Origin: Sedimentisphaerales bacterium
GTDB lineage: Bacteria; Planctomycetota; Phycisphaerae; Sedimentisphaerales; Anaerohalosphaeraceae
Direction: 5' to 3'
Length of the DNA stretch: 45,576 bases
NCBI GenBank assembly: GCA_016926155.1
Contig: JAFGPC010000123.1
Coordinates: 1 to 45,576, forward strand
Shown here: piece after piece, positions 24,684 to 33,507 of the stretch
Layout: every line of letters starts with the position of its first letter
How positions within the stretch are numbered: position 1 is the stretch's first letter
Made by a program: the position numbers and the translations under genes
The notes under the pieces: model-generated
Told to the model about the DNA's origin: nothing
Databases searched by the model: none
The model's input: only the letters and a program-made list of their open reading frames with translations

Positions 24684-24711
24684 TTGACTGGGCCGCTTGC
24701 CCTGATACAAT
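24684..24711 (+). promoter_or_regulatory. Sigma70-type promoter of the gcv operon
   Basis: TTGACT (24684-24689) and TACAAT (24706-24711) are 16 bases apart. Transcription would begin near 24718, 37 bases before the gcvT ATG at 24755. This placement excludes the upstream in-frame ATG codons as starts. No glycine riboswitch fits in such a short leader. Confidence 0.7.
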
Positions 24712-24754
24712 GCCGTCGAAAACAGGAGATGAAACAGTCAGGGATGAAAACGTG

Positions 24755-25984
24755 ATGGAAACAAAAAAGACACCATTCTATGAAAAACATCTGGCTGGCG
24801 GAGCCAAAATGGTCGATTTTGCCGGCTGGCTCATGCCCATACAGTACAGTGGAGGGATTGTAGCCGAGCATCTGACGACGCGTAAATCCTGCGGGCTCTT
24901 TGATGTCTCGCATATGGGCCGATTCATAATCCGCGGTGGGGGGGCTTTAGCATTTTTACAGCATGTACTGACCAATGATGCATCTGCTCTCGATATCGGC
25001 CAGAGTCAATATACCATTTTGGCCAACGAATCCGGTGGGGCAATCGACGATGCCTACCTGTACCGTTTTGTCGATCACGAATACCTGCTGGTAGTCAATG
25101 CCGCTAATAAAAGTAAGGATTGGGCCCATCTGGAAGAACAGGCTGAGTCTTTTGTCGATGTAGTGATGGAAGATGTCAGCGACGATCTGGCCATGTTGGC
25201 GATTCAGGGTCCCCGGTCTCATGATATTCTCGAATCCATTATGGAAGAAGGTTCCTTGCCTCCCGACAAACGTAATTGTCTCACTCAGGTCAAAATATGC
25301 GGCGGGGATGTGTTCCTTGGACGGACAGGGTATACTGGTGAGCCGGTATGCTTTGAACTGTTTCTTCCTGTTCCAATAGCACTGGATATCTGGGATTCCC
25401 TGACAGAAAAAGGAGCCGAGCCGATCGGGCTGGGGGCCCGGGATACGCTGCGACTGGAAGCGGGCCTGCCCCTGTATGGCCATGAATTCGGCATGGATCC
25501 GGAAGGCAGAGAGATTCCCATTTATGCCTGTCCATTGGCTAAATTTGCCGTCAGTTTTGCTGAGGTTAAAGGCGACTTTCTTGGAAAATCCGCTCTTATC
25601 CGGCAAGCACAAGCTCTCGAGTCAATTCGGAAGGGTGATACCTCGGCTGGCGATATCCTGCCCCGTCTGATTCGACAGGTGGTTATCCTCGGCCGGGGAA
25701 TTGCTCGTAATGGAGATCCGGTCGTGGAAGAAAATCGAACGGTGGGGCATGTGACCAGTGGAACGATGGTTCCCTATTGGGAATTCGAATTAACTTCTGA
25801 TGGTGTTGCCCTGGGCGATTTTAAAGGCATGAGGCCGATCGCTCTGACTCTGCTCGATCATCGCATTGGATACGATCAGACCATTCGCATCCAGGTCCGC
25901 GGACGGGATGTTGAGGCCATGGTCGTTCGGAAAAATATGGAAAACCGAAAGGGCCCGATTAGTTATGCCATTCTTCCGGAATAA
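24755..25984 (+). CDS. gcvT: Glycine cleavage system T protein (aminomethyltransferase)
   Basis: A 409-residue protein that takes the aminomethyl group from lipoyl-H protein, releases ammonia and gives 5,10-methylenetetrahydrofolate. The start TKKTPFYEKHLAGGAKMVDF and FAGWLMPIQYSGG are family hallmarks. SCGLFDVSHMG and LTNDASALDIGQSQYT form the folate-site region, with the catalytic-type Asp in the ND pair. The ending GHVTSGTMVPY is the usual GxVTSG motif. It is about 40 residues longer than typical because of an insert near residues 285-310. The start is fixed by the promoter at 24684-24711. It is the first gene of gcvT-gcvH-gcvPA-gcvPB. Confidence 0.95.
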   Translation: METKKTPFYEKHLAGGAKMVDFAGWLMPIQYSGGIVAEHLTTRKSCGLFDVSHMGRFIIRGGGALAFLQHVLTNDASALDIGQSQYTILANESGGAIDDAYLYRFVDHEYLLVVNAANKSKDWAHLEEQAESFVDVVMEDVSDDLAMLAIQGPRSHDILESIMEEGSLPPDKRNCLTQVKICGGDVFLGRTGYTGEPVCFELFLPVPIALDIWDSLTEKGAEPIGLGARDTLRLEAGLPLYGHEFGMDPEGREIPIYACPLAKFAVSFAEVKGDFLGKSALIRQAQALESIRKGDTSAGDILPRLIRQVVILGRGIARNGDPVVEENRTVGHVTSGTMVPYWEFELTSDGVALGDFKGMRPIALTLLDHRIGYDQTIRIQVRGRDVEAMVVRKNMENRKGPISYAILPE

Positions 25985-26026
25985 CCGGCCCTCAATCAAT
26001 TCACAAGGCACATGGGAGAATTCTTT

Positions 26027-26416
26027 ATGTCAGAAGAAAATTTGAAGTTTACAGAGACACATGAATGGGCCCGGCTCGATGGCAAAGTGGTGTCTGTGGG
26101 CTTAAGCGCATTCGCTATCGAACAGCTTGGCGATGTGGTTTATCTGGAATTGCCCAAGCCAGGCGATGAAGTCTCCAAAGGGGCTTCCTTCGGTTTGGTC
26201 GAATCGGTCAAAGCCGCCTCGGACATGTACGCTCCGATCGATGGCGTGGTTTCCGAGGTTAATTACGAGGTGGCGGATAACCTGGATCTGTTGAAGACCG
26301 ATCCGTACGGGTCTGCCTGGCTGATCAAGATCGAGTCGAGCGATCCTTCTCAACTTGATACGTTGATGGATACGGACAAATATGAGCAATTCTGCGCAAC
26401 CCAGGTGGATCAATAA
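26027..26416 (+). CDS. gcvH: Glycine cleavage system H protein
   Basis: A 129-residue lipoyl carrier that shuttles the aminomethyl group between P, T and L proteins. The lipoylated Lys is in GLVESVKAASDMYAP. The start ENLKFTETHEWARLDG and the barrel strand LGDVVYLELPKPGDEV are standard. The ATG at 26027 has GGGAGA seven bases upstream, which is better than the in-frame ATG 15 bases earlier. It lies 42 bases after gcvT and 12 before gcvPA, clearly in one operon. Confidence 0.97.
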   Translation: MSEENLKFTETHEWARLDGKVVSVGLSAFAIEQLGDVVYLELPKPGDEVSKGASFGLVESVKAASDMYAPIDGVVSEVNYEVADNLDLLKTDPYGSAWLIKIESSDPSQLDTLMDTDKYEQFCATQVDQ

Positions 26417-26428
26417 GGAATAAAATAA

Positions 26429-27760
26429 ATGCCCTATATTTCAAATACGGACGAGCAGCGGGCCGCCATGCTGGCCGAAATCGGCATGACTCCGGACGAT
26501 CTGTTTGCGGATGTGCCGAAGGAGTTTCTCTGTGGCAAGCTGGATCTGCCCGAAGCCCGAAGCGAGCAGCAGGTTCGCGATCATCTGGCCGAACTGGCCG
26601 GCAAGAACCACATTCATCTGACCTGTTTTCTGGGCGGGGGATTCTACGATCACTTCATTCCCTCAGCCGTCTACGCGTTGACAAGTCGAAGTGAGTTCTA
26701 CACGGCGTATACTCCCTACCAGCCGGAAGTCAGCCAGGGCACTCTACAGGCGATCTACGAATACCAATCGATGATCTGTCGCCTGACGGAGATGGACGTA
26801 TCGAATGCTTCTTTATATGATGGAGGCACAGCTCTCTATGAGGCAATGATGATGGCTCTTTCCGCGACGGGGCGAAACAAGATCATCATCGACGATTCGG
26901 TCAATCCGATCTATCGCGTCATGATCCAGTCCTACACACGAAACCTCAAGATTGAGCTTATCGAGACTCAGAATGAGGATGGGCTTGCCAATCGAGAGGC
27001 GATCGGCAAACAGCTTGATGACAAGACTGCTGCAATCATCGTTCAGAATCCCAACTTCTTCGGTTGTATCGATGATTTTACCGATCTGTCCGAGATGGCT
27101 CATAAAAAAGGTGCTTTAGTGATCAGCTCGGTCTATCCGATTTCACTGGGGATCCTCAAGACGCCCGGCGCGATGGGAGTCGATATCGCCACCGGCGAAG
27201 GCCAGTCACTGGGGATGCCGATGTCCTTCGGCGGGCCGTACCTGGGCTTTATCGCGACGCGGAAGCCGCTGGTACGCAAGATGCCCGGACGCATCGTCGG
27301 TCAAACAATGGATGCCCAGGGTCGATGCGGATTTGTCCTTACCCTGCAGGCACGGGAGCAGCACATTCGGCGCGACAAGGCCACATCCAATATCTGTTCC
27401 AATGAGGCACTGTGCGCTTTGACAGCACTGGTGTATATGTCCCTGTTGGGCAAGGAGGGCTTGCGGGAAGTCGCCCAACTGTGTGCCGACAAGGCCAGCT
27501 ATGCCTATCAAAAGCTGACGTCGATTCCGGGTGTGACGCCGCATTTCCGTGCCAAGTGGGTGTTCAATGAGATGGTGCTGGATCTGCCATGCGATGCGGC
27601 TGACGTCATCGGTCGGCTGATCGAAAAGGGCTTTGCCGCGGGATTCCCCCTGAGCCGATATTACAAGGGCATGGAAAACTCGATTCTAGTCGCGGTGACC
27701 GAGAAGCGAACCAAGCAGCAGATCGGCATGCTTGCCGAAGCCCTTGAAGCCGTTTTATAA
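26429..27760 (+). CDS. gcvPA: Glycine decarboxylase P protein, subunit 1 (alpha)
   Basis: A 443-residue subunit of the two-part glycine decarboxylase, which decarboxylates glycine with PLP and loads the aminomethyl group on H protein. It starts with the characteristic YISNTDEQRAAMLAEIG. It continues with CFLGGGFYDHFIPSAV, TAYTPYQPEVSQGTLQ and the helix YEYQSMICRLTEMDVSNAS, all diagnostic of the N-terminal half of P protein. This half lacks the PLP-binding lysine, which is in the next gene. The length is normal for the split form, which is found in many bacteria and archaea instead of the fused form of E. coli. Confidence 0.97.
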   Translation: MPYISNTDEQRAAMLAEIGMTPDDLFADVPKEFLCGKLDLPEARSEQQVRDHLAELAGKNHIHLTCFLGGGFYDHFIPSAVYALTSRSEFYTAYTPYQPEVSQGTLQAIYEYQSMICRLTEMDVSNASLYDGGTALYEAMMMALSATGRNKIIIDDSVNPIYRVMIQSYTRNLKIELIETQNEDGLANREAIGKQLDDKTAAIIVQNPNFFGCIDDFTDLSEMAHKKGALVISSVYPISLGILKTPGAMGVDIATGEGQSLGMPMSFGGPYLGFIATRKPLVRKMPGRIVGQTMDAQGRCGFVLTLQAREQHIRRDKATSNICSNEALCALTALVYMSLLGKEGLREVAQLCADKASYAYQKLTSIPGVTPHFRAKWVFNEMVLDLPCDAADVIGRLIEKGFAAGFPLSRYYKGMENSILVAVTEKRTKQQIGMLAEALEAVL

Positions 27761-27849
27761 AACCTGTAATCACAAAGTATGTATTTTCTGATGACTTTTG
27801 CCCCAATCAAAAAACTTAGAGTCCTTTCAGGACGTAAAAAGGGATTTGT

Positions 27850-29298
27850 ATGAAGCTGGTATTTGAAAAGAGCGTTCCCGGACGCCGCGGTTTAACGATT
27901 TCCAAAAGCGATGTCTCCACAAGCATCAATCTCAAGGCCGATCTGCTACGGGACAAACCGGCCGAACTACCCGAGTTGAGTGAACTGGATGTCGTGCGGC
28001 ATTTTACCGAACTGTCCCGTCGTAACTTCGGCGTCGATACGAATTTCTATCCGCTTGGCTCGTGTACGATGAAATACAATCCCAAAGTGGCCGAACGGAT
28101 CGCCGCTTATCCCGGATTTGCCCATCTCCATCCTCTCATACCGCAGCTCCGCATTGGCGGGATCCTCACCCAGGGCGCCTTGCAGGTACTCTATGAGACC
28201 GATCTGCTCCTGCGGGAAATCTGTGGTATGGCCGGCTTTACCATGCAGCCCATGGCCGGGGCCCATGGTGAGTTGACTGGAATTATGATGATGGCCGCCT
28301 ATCACAAAGATCGCGGCAACAAGAAGACAACCGTACTGATCCCCGACAGCGCCCACGGGACCAATCCAGCCAGTGCGGCCATTGCCGGCTATGTGGTCAA
28401 GGCCGTACCCAGCGACGATAACGGCCTCATGGACCTGGCCAAAGTAAAAAAGATGCTCAACGACGAAGTGGCCGGAGTCATGCTGACCTGCCCGAATACA
28501 CTGGGCCTGTTCAATCCGCATGTTCGTGAAATCTGTGATCTGATCCATAGTGTCGATGGACTGGCCTATTACGATGGGGCCAATCTTAATGCCATCGTGG
28601 GCAAGGTCCGTCCGGGCGATCTGGGTTTCGATATTGTACACCTGAACCTGCACAAAACCTTTGCCACTCCGCATGGCGGCGGTGGCCCCGGCGCCGGCCC
28701 GGTTGGTGTGGTAGAGAAACTGGTCGATTTTTTGCCTGTCTCCATCGTCGTCAAGCGGGAGGACGGCACCTATGCCCTCGAATATAAGCGACCCAAGTCC
28801 ATCGGCTACATCGCGCCGTTCTACGGCAATTTCGGTATCATTCTTCGCGCCTATGTCTATATGCTCATGCAGGGCGACGAAGGGCTTAAGCGTATTGCGG
28901 AAAACGCGGTTCTCAACGCTAACTATATCAAAGAAAAGCTTAAGCCGCATTATGACCTGCCGCACCCCCAAACCTGTAAGCACGAATGTGTTTTCAGTGC
29001 CACCCGACAGGCGGCCAAAGGCGTCCACGGGATCGATATCGCCAAAGCTATCATCGATGCCGGCTTCCATCCGCCGACGATGTATTTCCCCATGATCGTC
29101 AAGGAAGCCCTCATGATCGAACCGACCGAATGCGAAAGCAAGGAAACGCTGGATGCATTTATTGAAACCATGATCGATATTGCCAAGCGGGCACAAACCG
29201 ACCCGGAATCTGTCACAGACTGTCCGAAGACTACGCCGGTCGGCCGGTTGGATGAAACCAAAGCCGCCCGCGAACTGAATATCGCCAGCTTGGCATAG
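27850..29298 (+). CDS. gcvPB: Glycine decarboxylase P protein, subunit 2 (beta)
   Basis: A 482-residue PLP-bearing subunit of split glycine decarboxylase. The PLP Lys is in HLNLHKTFATPHGGGGPG, followed by the glycine-rich loop. FYPLGSCTMKYNPK and HGTNPASAAIAGY are other family blocks. The start MKLVFEKSVPGRRG is typical for subunit 2 and has AAGGG before it. A gap of 89 bases from gcvPA holds a small 5-bp hairpin (27821-27833), which may be only an mRNA structure. The L protein (lpd) is not in this window. Glycine can thus be broken down to CO2, ammonia and methylene-tetrahydrofolate. That pool also feeds metE. Confidence 0.97.
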   Translation: MKLVFEKSVPGRRGLTISKSDVSTSINLKADLLRDKPAELPELSELDVVRHFTELSRRNFGVDTNFYPLGSCTMKYNPKVAERIAAYPGFAHLHPLIPQLRIGGILTQGALQVLYETDLLLREICGMAGFTMQPMAGAHGELTGIMMMAAYHKDRGNKKTTVLIPDSAHGTNPASAAIAGYVVKAVPSDDNGLMDLAKVKKMLNDEVAGVMLTCPNTLGLFNPHVREICDLIHSVDGLAYYDGANLNAIVGKVRPGDLGFDIVHLNLHKTFATPHGGGGPGAGPVGVVEKLVDFLPVSIVVKREDGTYALEYKRPKSIGYIAPFYGNFGIILRAYVYMLMQGDEGLKRIAENAVLNANYIKEKLKPHYDLPHPQTCKHECVFSATRQAAKGVHGIDIAKAIIDAGFHPPTMYFPMIVKEALMIEPTECESKETLDAFIETMIDIAKRAQTDPESVTDCPKTTPVGRLDETKAARELNIASLA

Positions 29299-29332
29299 GC
29301 TTATAGTATTGTTTGCTCAAACCTTCCTTCCT

Positions 29333-30253
29333 CTACGGTGATGGTTGAGCGGATTGGATACCGGATAGAAGAATATGCATCATCTGATCCGTGCACCGGG
29401 CCGATTGTGCATATAGAAAAAGCGCCTCTATGAGATCGGCATCGGTAGGTCGTGGTATATCCGGGGTAACCAGGGCGGTCATATAATTTGTAACGATGTG
29501 TTGCATTTCATTGATCAGACGCAGACGTACCGGATCGCTAACCTGGTTCGAATCAGAGGCATAGGTGGAGCGGGCCAGTATGGTCAGTTGATTTGCGATG
29601 AAGATACTGGCGACCAGCTTCTGTGCACTGGCCAGAGAGGCGAAGGACTCTACAAAAGCAGATACATCGAGTGGATCGGAACCGGAAGCCGTCGAAGGGT
29701 ATACGTCGGAGTCGGGAACGATGGTGATGTTGTCAATTACGAGATGATTTCCTCGTGCCGGACCGATATCGGTTCCTTTTGTGCCCGGAATGATTCGGAG
29801 CGTGTCGATATCTGGGAAATTAAAGTTAAACCAATATAGCTGATCACTGGAGGTACTGCAGGTTTCAAAATAAAGAACCTGGTTATCACGAAGTCCAATA
29901 ACCGTAAAATCCTGATCGTTTTTCCATGCCGAGGTGATATTTGCTCCAAGGAACGTAAAAACCGGGCCGTTGAATTGGACAGTGTTGACTCCGGCCCTGC
30001 CGGAGGTATACGCGACTACGGTTCCAACCAGTCCGTTTTCATACCCGGAATTTCTCTTCGTGGATTGGTTGTAATCGGAGGTCATAAGTCGGAAATTTCC
30101 CGACCAGTTAAAACCGGCATACGCTGTAGGTATAGCATTGGTTTGGTTGGATTTCAGTAATGAATGAGTATTTTCAAAATCGATGATAATCGGATTCGCG
30201 TAAGATATTACCGGCAACAATGACAGGAATGATAGGACGGTCTTGTGAAACAT
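29333..30253 (-). CDS. Secreted protein of unknown function
   Basis: A 306-residue exported protein. The signal peptide is VLSFLSLLPVISYA with probable cleavage before NPII. The N-terminal 150 residues (IIIDFEN, GFNWSGNFR, FTFLGANITSAWKN, FTVIGLRDNQVLYF, LRIIPGT) look like a beta-sandwich of the kind found in PEP-CTERM proteins, where it is often linked to carbohydrate or matrix binding. However, no C-terminal PEP sorting signal is present. The C-terminal 110 residues (ESFASLASAQKLVASIFIA onward) are helical and unrecognised. The ATG at 30253 has AGGAGA seven bases upstream. It is convergent with gcvPB and divergent from the carbon-nitrogen hydrolase. Confidence 0.75.
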   Translation of the reverse strand: MFHKTVLSFLSLLPVISYANPIIIDFENTHSLLKSNQTNAIPTAYAGFNWSGNFRLMTSDYNQSTKRNSGYENGLVGTVVAYTSGRAGVNTVQFNGPVFTFLGANITSAWKNDQDFTVIGLRDNQVLYFETCSTSSDQLYWFNFNFPDIDTLRIIPGTKGTDIGPARGNHLVIDNITIVPDSDVYPSTASGSDPLDVSAFVESFASLASAQKLVASIFIANQLTILARSTYASDSNQVSDPVRLRLINEMQHIVTNYMTALVTPDIPRPTDADLIEALFLYAQSARCTDQMMHILLSGIQSAQPSP

Positions 30254-30284
30254 GAGTCCATCTCCTTTTGATTCGAATGAATGT

Positions 30285-30313
30285 TTGACCCTGCAAACAA
30301 TCTCTATTATCAT
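30285..30313 (+). promoter_or_regulatory. Sigma70-type promoter of the carbon-nitrogen hydrolase gene
   Basis: TTGACC (30285-30290) and TATCAT (30308-30313) are 17 bases apart. The start would be near 30320, 72 bases before the ATG at 30392. It excludes the open frame upstream as coding. Confidence 0.65.
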
Positions 30314-30391
30314 TATGCGCAATGCATGAGATGTGCTCAATGTATTTTCGTGTCAAATCTTTGTAAAGAGCGATCAACAGGCAGCCTTAGC

Positions 30392-31357
30392 ATGAAAAAC
30401 ATTCGTGTAGCAACAGTGCAGTTCCATCATACCAACGGCGATAAACAAGCTAATCTGGCCGTAATCCCCCGGTTTGTCGAACAGGCGGCTCAGCAAGGTG
30501 TTAAGCTTATCACTTTTCCCGAATGCTGTATAACGGGTTACTGGTTTCTGCGTAAACTATCACGGGAGGAATTGCTGAATCTTGCCGAGCCGGCTCCGGC
30601 CGGGCCTTCGTCTCAATATCTCCTCCGACTGGCACAGCAGCACGATATGACAATTGGCGCCGGGTTGATCGAATTTGCGCAGGACGGCTCGCTGTACAAT
30701 GCCTATGTCGTCGCCATGCCCGATGGACAATTTATCTGTCATCGCAAGATCCACTGTTTCATCAGTGAGCACATGAAAAGCGGCGATGGATTCACTGTAT
30801 TCGACACACCCCAGGGATGTCGGGCAGCCGTTTTAACGTGCTATGACAATAATCTTGGCGAAAATGTCCGCATTGTGGCCCTGCAGGGTGCCGAGATTCT
30901 GCTTGCTCCGCATCAAACCGGCGGCTGCAGGACGGGCAGCCCATTCAGCTTGGGATTGATTGATCGCCGGCTCTGGGATAATCGAAAGGACGATCCGGCG
31001 GCCATCGAAGCCGAATTTGCCGGACCCAAGGGCAGACAGTGGCTTATGACCTGGCTGCCCGCTCGTGCCTTTGACAACGGTATTTTTGTCCTGTTTTCCA
31101 ACGGGGTCGGTCCCGACGATGATGAAGTGCGTACGGGAAACGCCATGATCCTCGATCCGTATGGGCGAATCGTTACCGACACCTGTAAGGCCGATGATGT
31201 CATGCTGGTTGCTGACCTGGAAGGAGCCCTCTATGATCATGCGCCGGGCCGGCGTCGTCTTAAGGCCCGCCGTCCCGAACTGTACACTCCATTGGTCACG
31301 CCTACGGGCAAGGAAGAAGATATTCGAAAAGTGCGCTTCGACGGCATCAAGGAATAA
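30392..31357 (+). CDS. Carbon-nitrogen hydrolase (nitrilase superfamily)
   Basis: A 321-residue enzyme of the nitrilase superfamily, which hydrolyses amide, carbamoyl or nitrile C-N bonds. The catalytic triad is present: Glu44 in ITFPECCITGY, Lys119 in CHRKIHCF and Cys150 in AVLTCYDNN. ARAFDNGIFVLFSNGVG matches the dimer and substrate-loop region of the family. The ATG at 30392 is placed by similarity because the superfamily starts just before VATVQF. It is convergent with pncA, with only 15 bases between stops. The substrate is unknown. A role in amide salvage next to pncA is possible but not shown. Confidence 0.92.
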   Translation: MKNIRVATVQFHHTNGDKQANLAVIPRFVEQAAQQGVKLITFPECCITGYWFLRKLSREELLNLAEPAPAGPSSQYLLRLAQQHDMTIGAGLIEFAQDGSLYNAYVVAMPDGQFICHRKIHCFISEHMKSGDGFTVFDTPQGCRAAVLTCYDNNLGENVRIVALQGAEILLAPHQTGGCRTGSPFSLGLIDRRLWDNRKDDPAAIEAEFAGPKGRQWLMTWLPARAFDNGIFVLFSNGVGPDDDEVRTGNAMILDPYGRIVTDTCKADDVMLVADLEGALYDHAPGRRRLKARRPELYTPLVTPTGKEEDIRKVRFDGIKE

Positions 31358-31372
31358 TCGGATTAACACCTA

Positions 31373-31975
31373 TCAGACGATCTTTACACCAGCCGAGCGC
31401 ATCTGTTCCAAAGCCTTTTCGCAATCGCCCGGATTCAACTCTACGCCGCGGATGCCTTCGGTAATCACCGTCGTTTCAAATCCGAGTTCGACCGCATCCA
31501 GGGCCGTGAACTTGACGCAATAATCGGTTGCCAGGCCGATGACATGCACCTGATCGATGCCTTTTTCCTGCAGGTACTCGCCCAGGCCGGTTGCCTTGCG
31601 ATGTCCGTTATCGAAAAAACCGCTGTAACTGTCGATCCATCGGTCAGTTCCCTTGTGAAAGATGCGATGGATGTGATCGCTTTCCAGACGCTTGACAAAC
31701 CGGGCGCCGTAGCTGTGCTGGATGCAATGATCCGGCCAGAGGATCTGTTCCAGTCCGTCCAGCTCGATCACATCCCCGACCTTTTTACCGAGATGCTGGC
31801 TGGCAAACGACTTATGGTCCGACGGATGCCAGTCCTGGGTGGCGACGATCAGGTCATAGTCTTTGCTCTTCATGAGCTGATTAGCAACCGGCACGACCTG
31901 ATCACCCTCCGGCACGGCTAGAGCCCCACCCGGGGCAAAGTCGTTCTGAATGTCTATGAGAAGCAGCGCTCGCAT
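31373..31975 (-). CDS. pncA: Nicotinamidase/pyrazinamidase
   Basis: A 200-residue enzyme of the isochorismatase fold that converts nicotinamide to nicotinate and ammonia. The catalytic triad is visible as Asp8 (LLLIDIQNDF), Lys108 (IFHKGTD) and Cys153 (LATDYCVKF). The metal site is DWHPSDHKSF (Asp48, His50, His54). The length is normal for the family. It follows pncB by about 40 bases, so nicotinamide would be turned to nicotinate and then to the mononucleotide by two enzymes from one mRNA. It is the last gene of a long minus-strand cluster beginning with anmK. Confidence 0.96.
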   Translation of the reverse strand: MRALLLIDIQNDFAPGGALAVPEGDQVVPVANQLMKSKDYDLIVATQDWHPSDHKSFASQHLGKKVGDVIELDGLEQILWPDHCIQHSYGARFVKRLESDHIHRIFHKGTDRWIDSYSGFFDNGHRKATGLGEYLQEKGIDQVHVIGLATDYCVKFTALDAVELGFETTVITEGIRGVELNPGDCEKALEQMRSAGVKIV

Positions 31976-32016
31976 CGCAAGACCTCCTTACTATGCTAAT
32001 GTGCTCTATTTTTGTA

Positions 32017-33507
32017 TTATTGCGAAGAAAAGCCTCGGGCTTCGAGGATCAGTCTCTGACGCAGTTCATAAAGCTGCCTTTCCATACCCGCCGGATAACG
32101 ATGAGGATTGAGCAGGCGGCGGATACCCGGGTGCAGCCATTCCAGTTGTTGGAGTGTGCGAGCTCTTGATTCCACCAGTGGCGGCACTTCATATACGCAT
32201 CGGCCCTTGCGGAATATCGGCACGAGCAGATCTTCCTGCTGCCATTTCGGATCGATCCGCTTGCGACGGGTGGTATCCGCCGGATCGACAATTACCGGCA
32301 CGTCGGGTACGCCGATAGGCAGATCGTACATCATATCCGCCACAAAACGATGGTTCTGCGAAAACCGCCGGACCTGAAGAATACCCGGCATATTGATCTT
32401 GAGATTGTCCTCGCTGAGCTTGACCTTATACTGCCAGTTGTTCCCATTTGCTCGAATCGCTGAGAGCTTGTACACGCCTCCCAGCGCCGACTGACCATGT
32501 CCTGTTGCCAATCGCGTTCCCACACCCCAGATCGTGATTTTTGCACCCTGGTCCTTCAAGTCTCGTATGATAAACTCATCCAGATCATTGCTTGCCAGAA
32601 TCTTCGCATCCGAAAAACCTGCTTCGTCCAGGAGTCGTCTTGCCTCCATGCTCAGATAGGTCAGGTCTCCCGAATCCAGACGGATACCGATCATGGCATG
32701 TCCCATCTCGCGGAGTTTTCGCCCCATTTGGATAGCATTTTTTACCCCTTGCAGTGTATCATACGTGTCGACCAGGAAGATACAATTATTGGGCATGGCC
32801 TCGGCATACGCCTCGAATGCCGTGAGTTCATCCGGAAAAGACATGACCCAGCTATGGGCATGGGTTCCTTTAATCGGGATATCGAACAGTCGTCCGGCCA
32901 GTACATTGCTCGTGCCTACGCAACCGCCGACATAGGCTGCCCGGCTGGCTGCCAGGGCGCCATCGATTCCCTGTGCCCGACGCAGCCCAAATTCCAGTAC
33001 CGGCTCTCCCTCGGTGGCCTGACAGATCCGTGCGGACTTGGTGGCAATCAGTGTCTGGAAATTAATCAGGTTCAATAGTGATGTTTCGATGATCTGACAT
33101 TGAAGCAGGGGCCCCTGAATCCGCACCAGCGGCTGATGGGCGAAAACAACGGTACCCTCCGGCATGGCGTCCACATCGAGTGAAAATTCCATCATGCCAA
33201 GGTATTCCAGAAAAGCCGGATCAAATAATGGCTTGCCGTCGTTGCCTTCTTGTCGGCCCAGGTATTCCAGGTCCTGTTTTTCAAATCGAAGGTCATTGAG
33301 ATAATCAATCACAAAGGCCAGACCGCAGGCGACGGCATAGCCGCCTTGGAACGGACAATCTCGAAATGACAAGGTAAATACTGCTTCCTCCTTGCCCCGT
33401 CCCAGTTTCCAGTAGCCATACGCCATCGTAAGCTGATACAGGTCCGTTAACAATCCGAGGCTCGGTCGATAGATATCTTCGAGTTTTGTCACGATTTCCT
33501 CAGTCAA
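32017..33507 (-). CDS. pncB: Nicotinate phosphoribosyltransferase
   Basis: A 496-residue enzyme that joins nicotinate to PRPP using ATP, giving nicotinate mononucleotide for NAD synthesis. LLTDLYQLTMAYGYWK is the family start. LEFGLRRAQGIDGALAASRA is the active-site helix, IKGTHAHSWVM holds the conserved His that is phosphorylated in the family, and GIRLDSGDL is the PRPP-contact loop. I use the TTG at 33507, which overlaps the stop of the glycosidase/lyase gene by four bases (TTGA). GAGGGA lies just upstream. A GTG five codons later is an alternative. The coupling to a polysaccharide-degrading gene is unusual. Confidence 0.95.
   Translation of the reverse strand: MTEEIVTKLEDIYRPSLGLLTDLYQLTMAYGYWKLGRGKEEAVFTLSFRDCPFQGGYAVACGLAFVIDYLNDLRFEKQDLEYLGRQEGNDGKPLFDPAFLEYLGMMEFSLDVDAMPEGTVVFAHQPLVRIQGPLLQCQIIETSLLNLINFQTLIATKSARICQATEGEPVLEFGLRRAQGIDGALAASRAAYVGGCVGTSNVLAGRLFDIPIKGTHAHSWVMSFPDELTAFEAYAEAMPNNCIFLVDTYDTLQGVKNAIQMGRKLREMGHAMIGIRLDSGDLTYLSMEARRLLDEAGFSDAKILASNDLDEFIIRDLKDQGAKITIWGVGTRLATGHGQSALGGVYKLSAIRANGNNWQYKVKLSEDNLKINMPGILQVRRFSQNHRFVADMMYDLPIGVPDVPVIVDPADTTRRKRIDPKWQQEDLLVPIFRKGRCVYEVPPLVESRARTLQQLEWLHPGIRRLLNPHRYPAGMERQLYELRQRLILEARGFSSQ

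Noticed and set aside
24570-24754. Possible glycine riboswitch before gcvT
   Set aside because: No tandem aptamer-like motifs are seen, and the predicted promoter leaves a leader of only about 37 bases.
27821-27833. 5-bp hairpin upstream of gcvPB
   Set aside because: It is short and without a T run. It may be chance or a minor mRNA structure.
27967-29196. Long open frame (409 codons) on the minus strand
   Set aside because: It lies fully antisense to gcvPB, which is unmistakable. The translation resembles no family and has no ribosome binding site.
29305-29350. Hairpin between gcvPB and the secreted protein gene
   Set aside because: GCTCAA and its complement can pair around the stop region, but there is a bulge and no T run on either strand, so I do not call a terminator.
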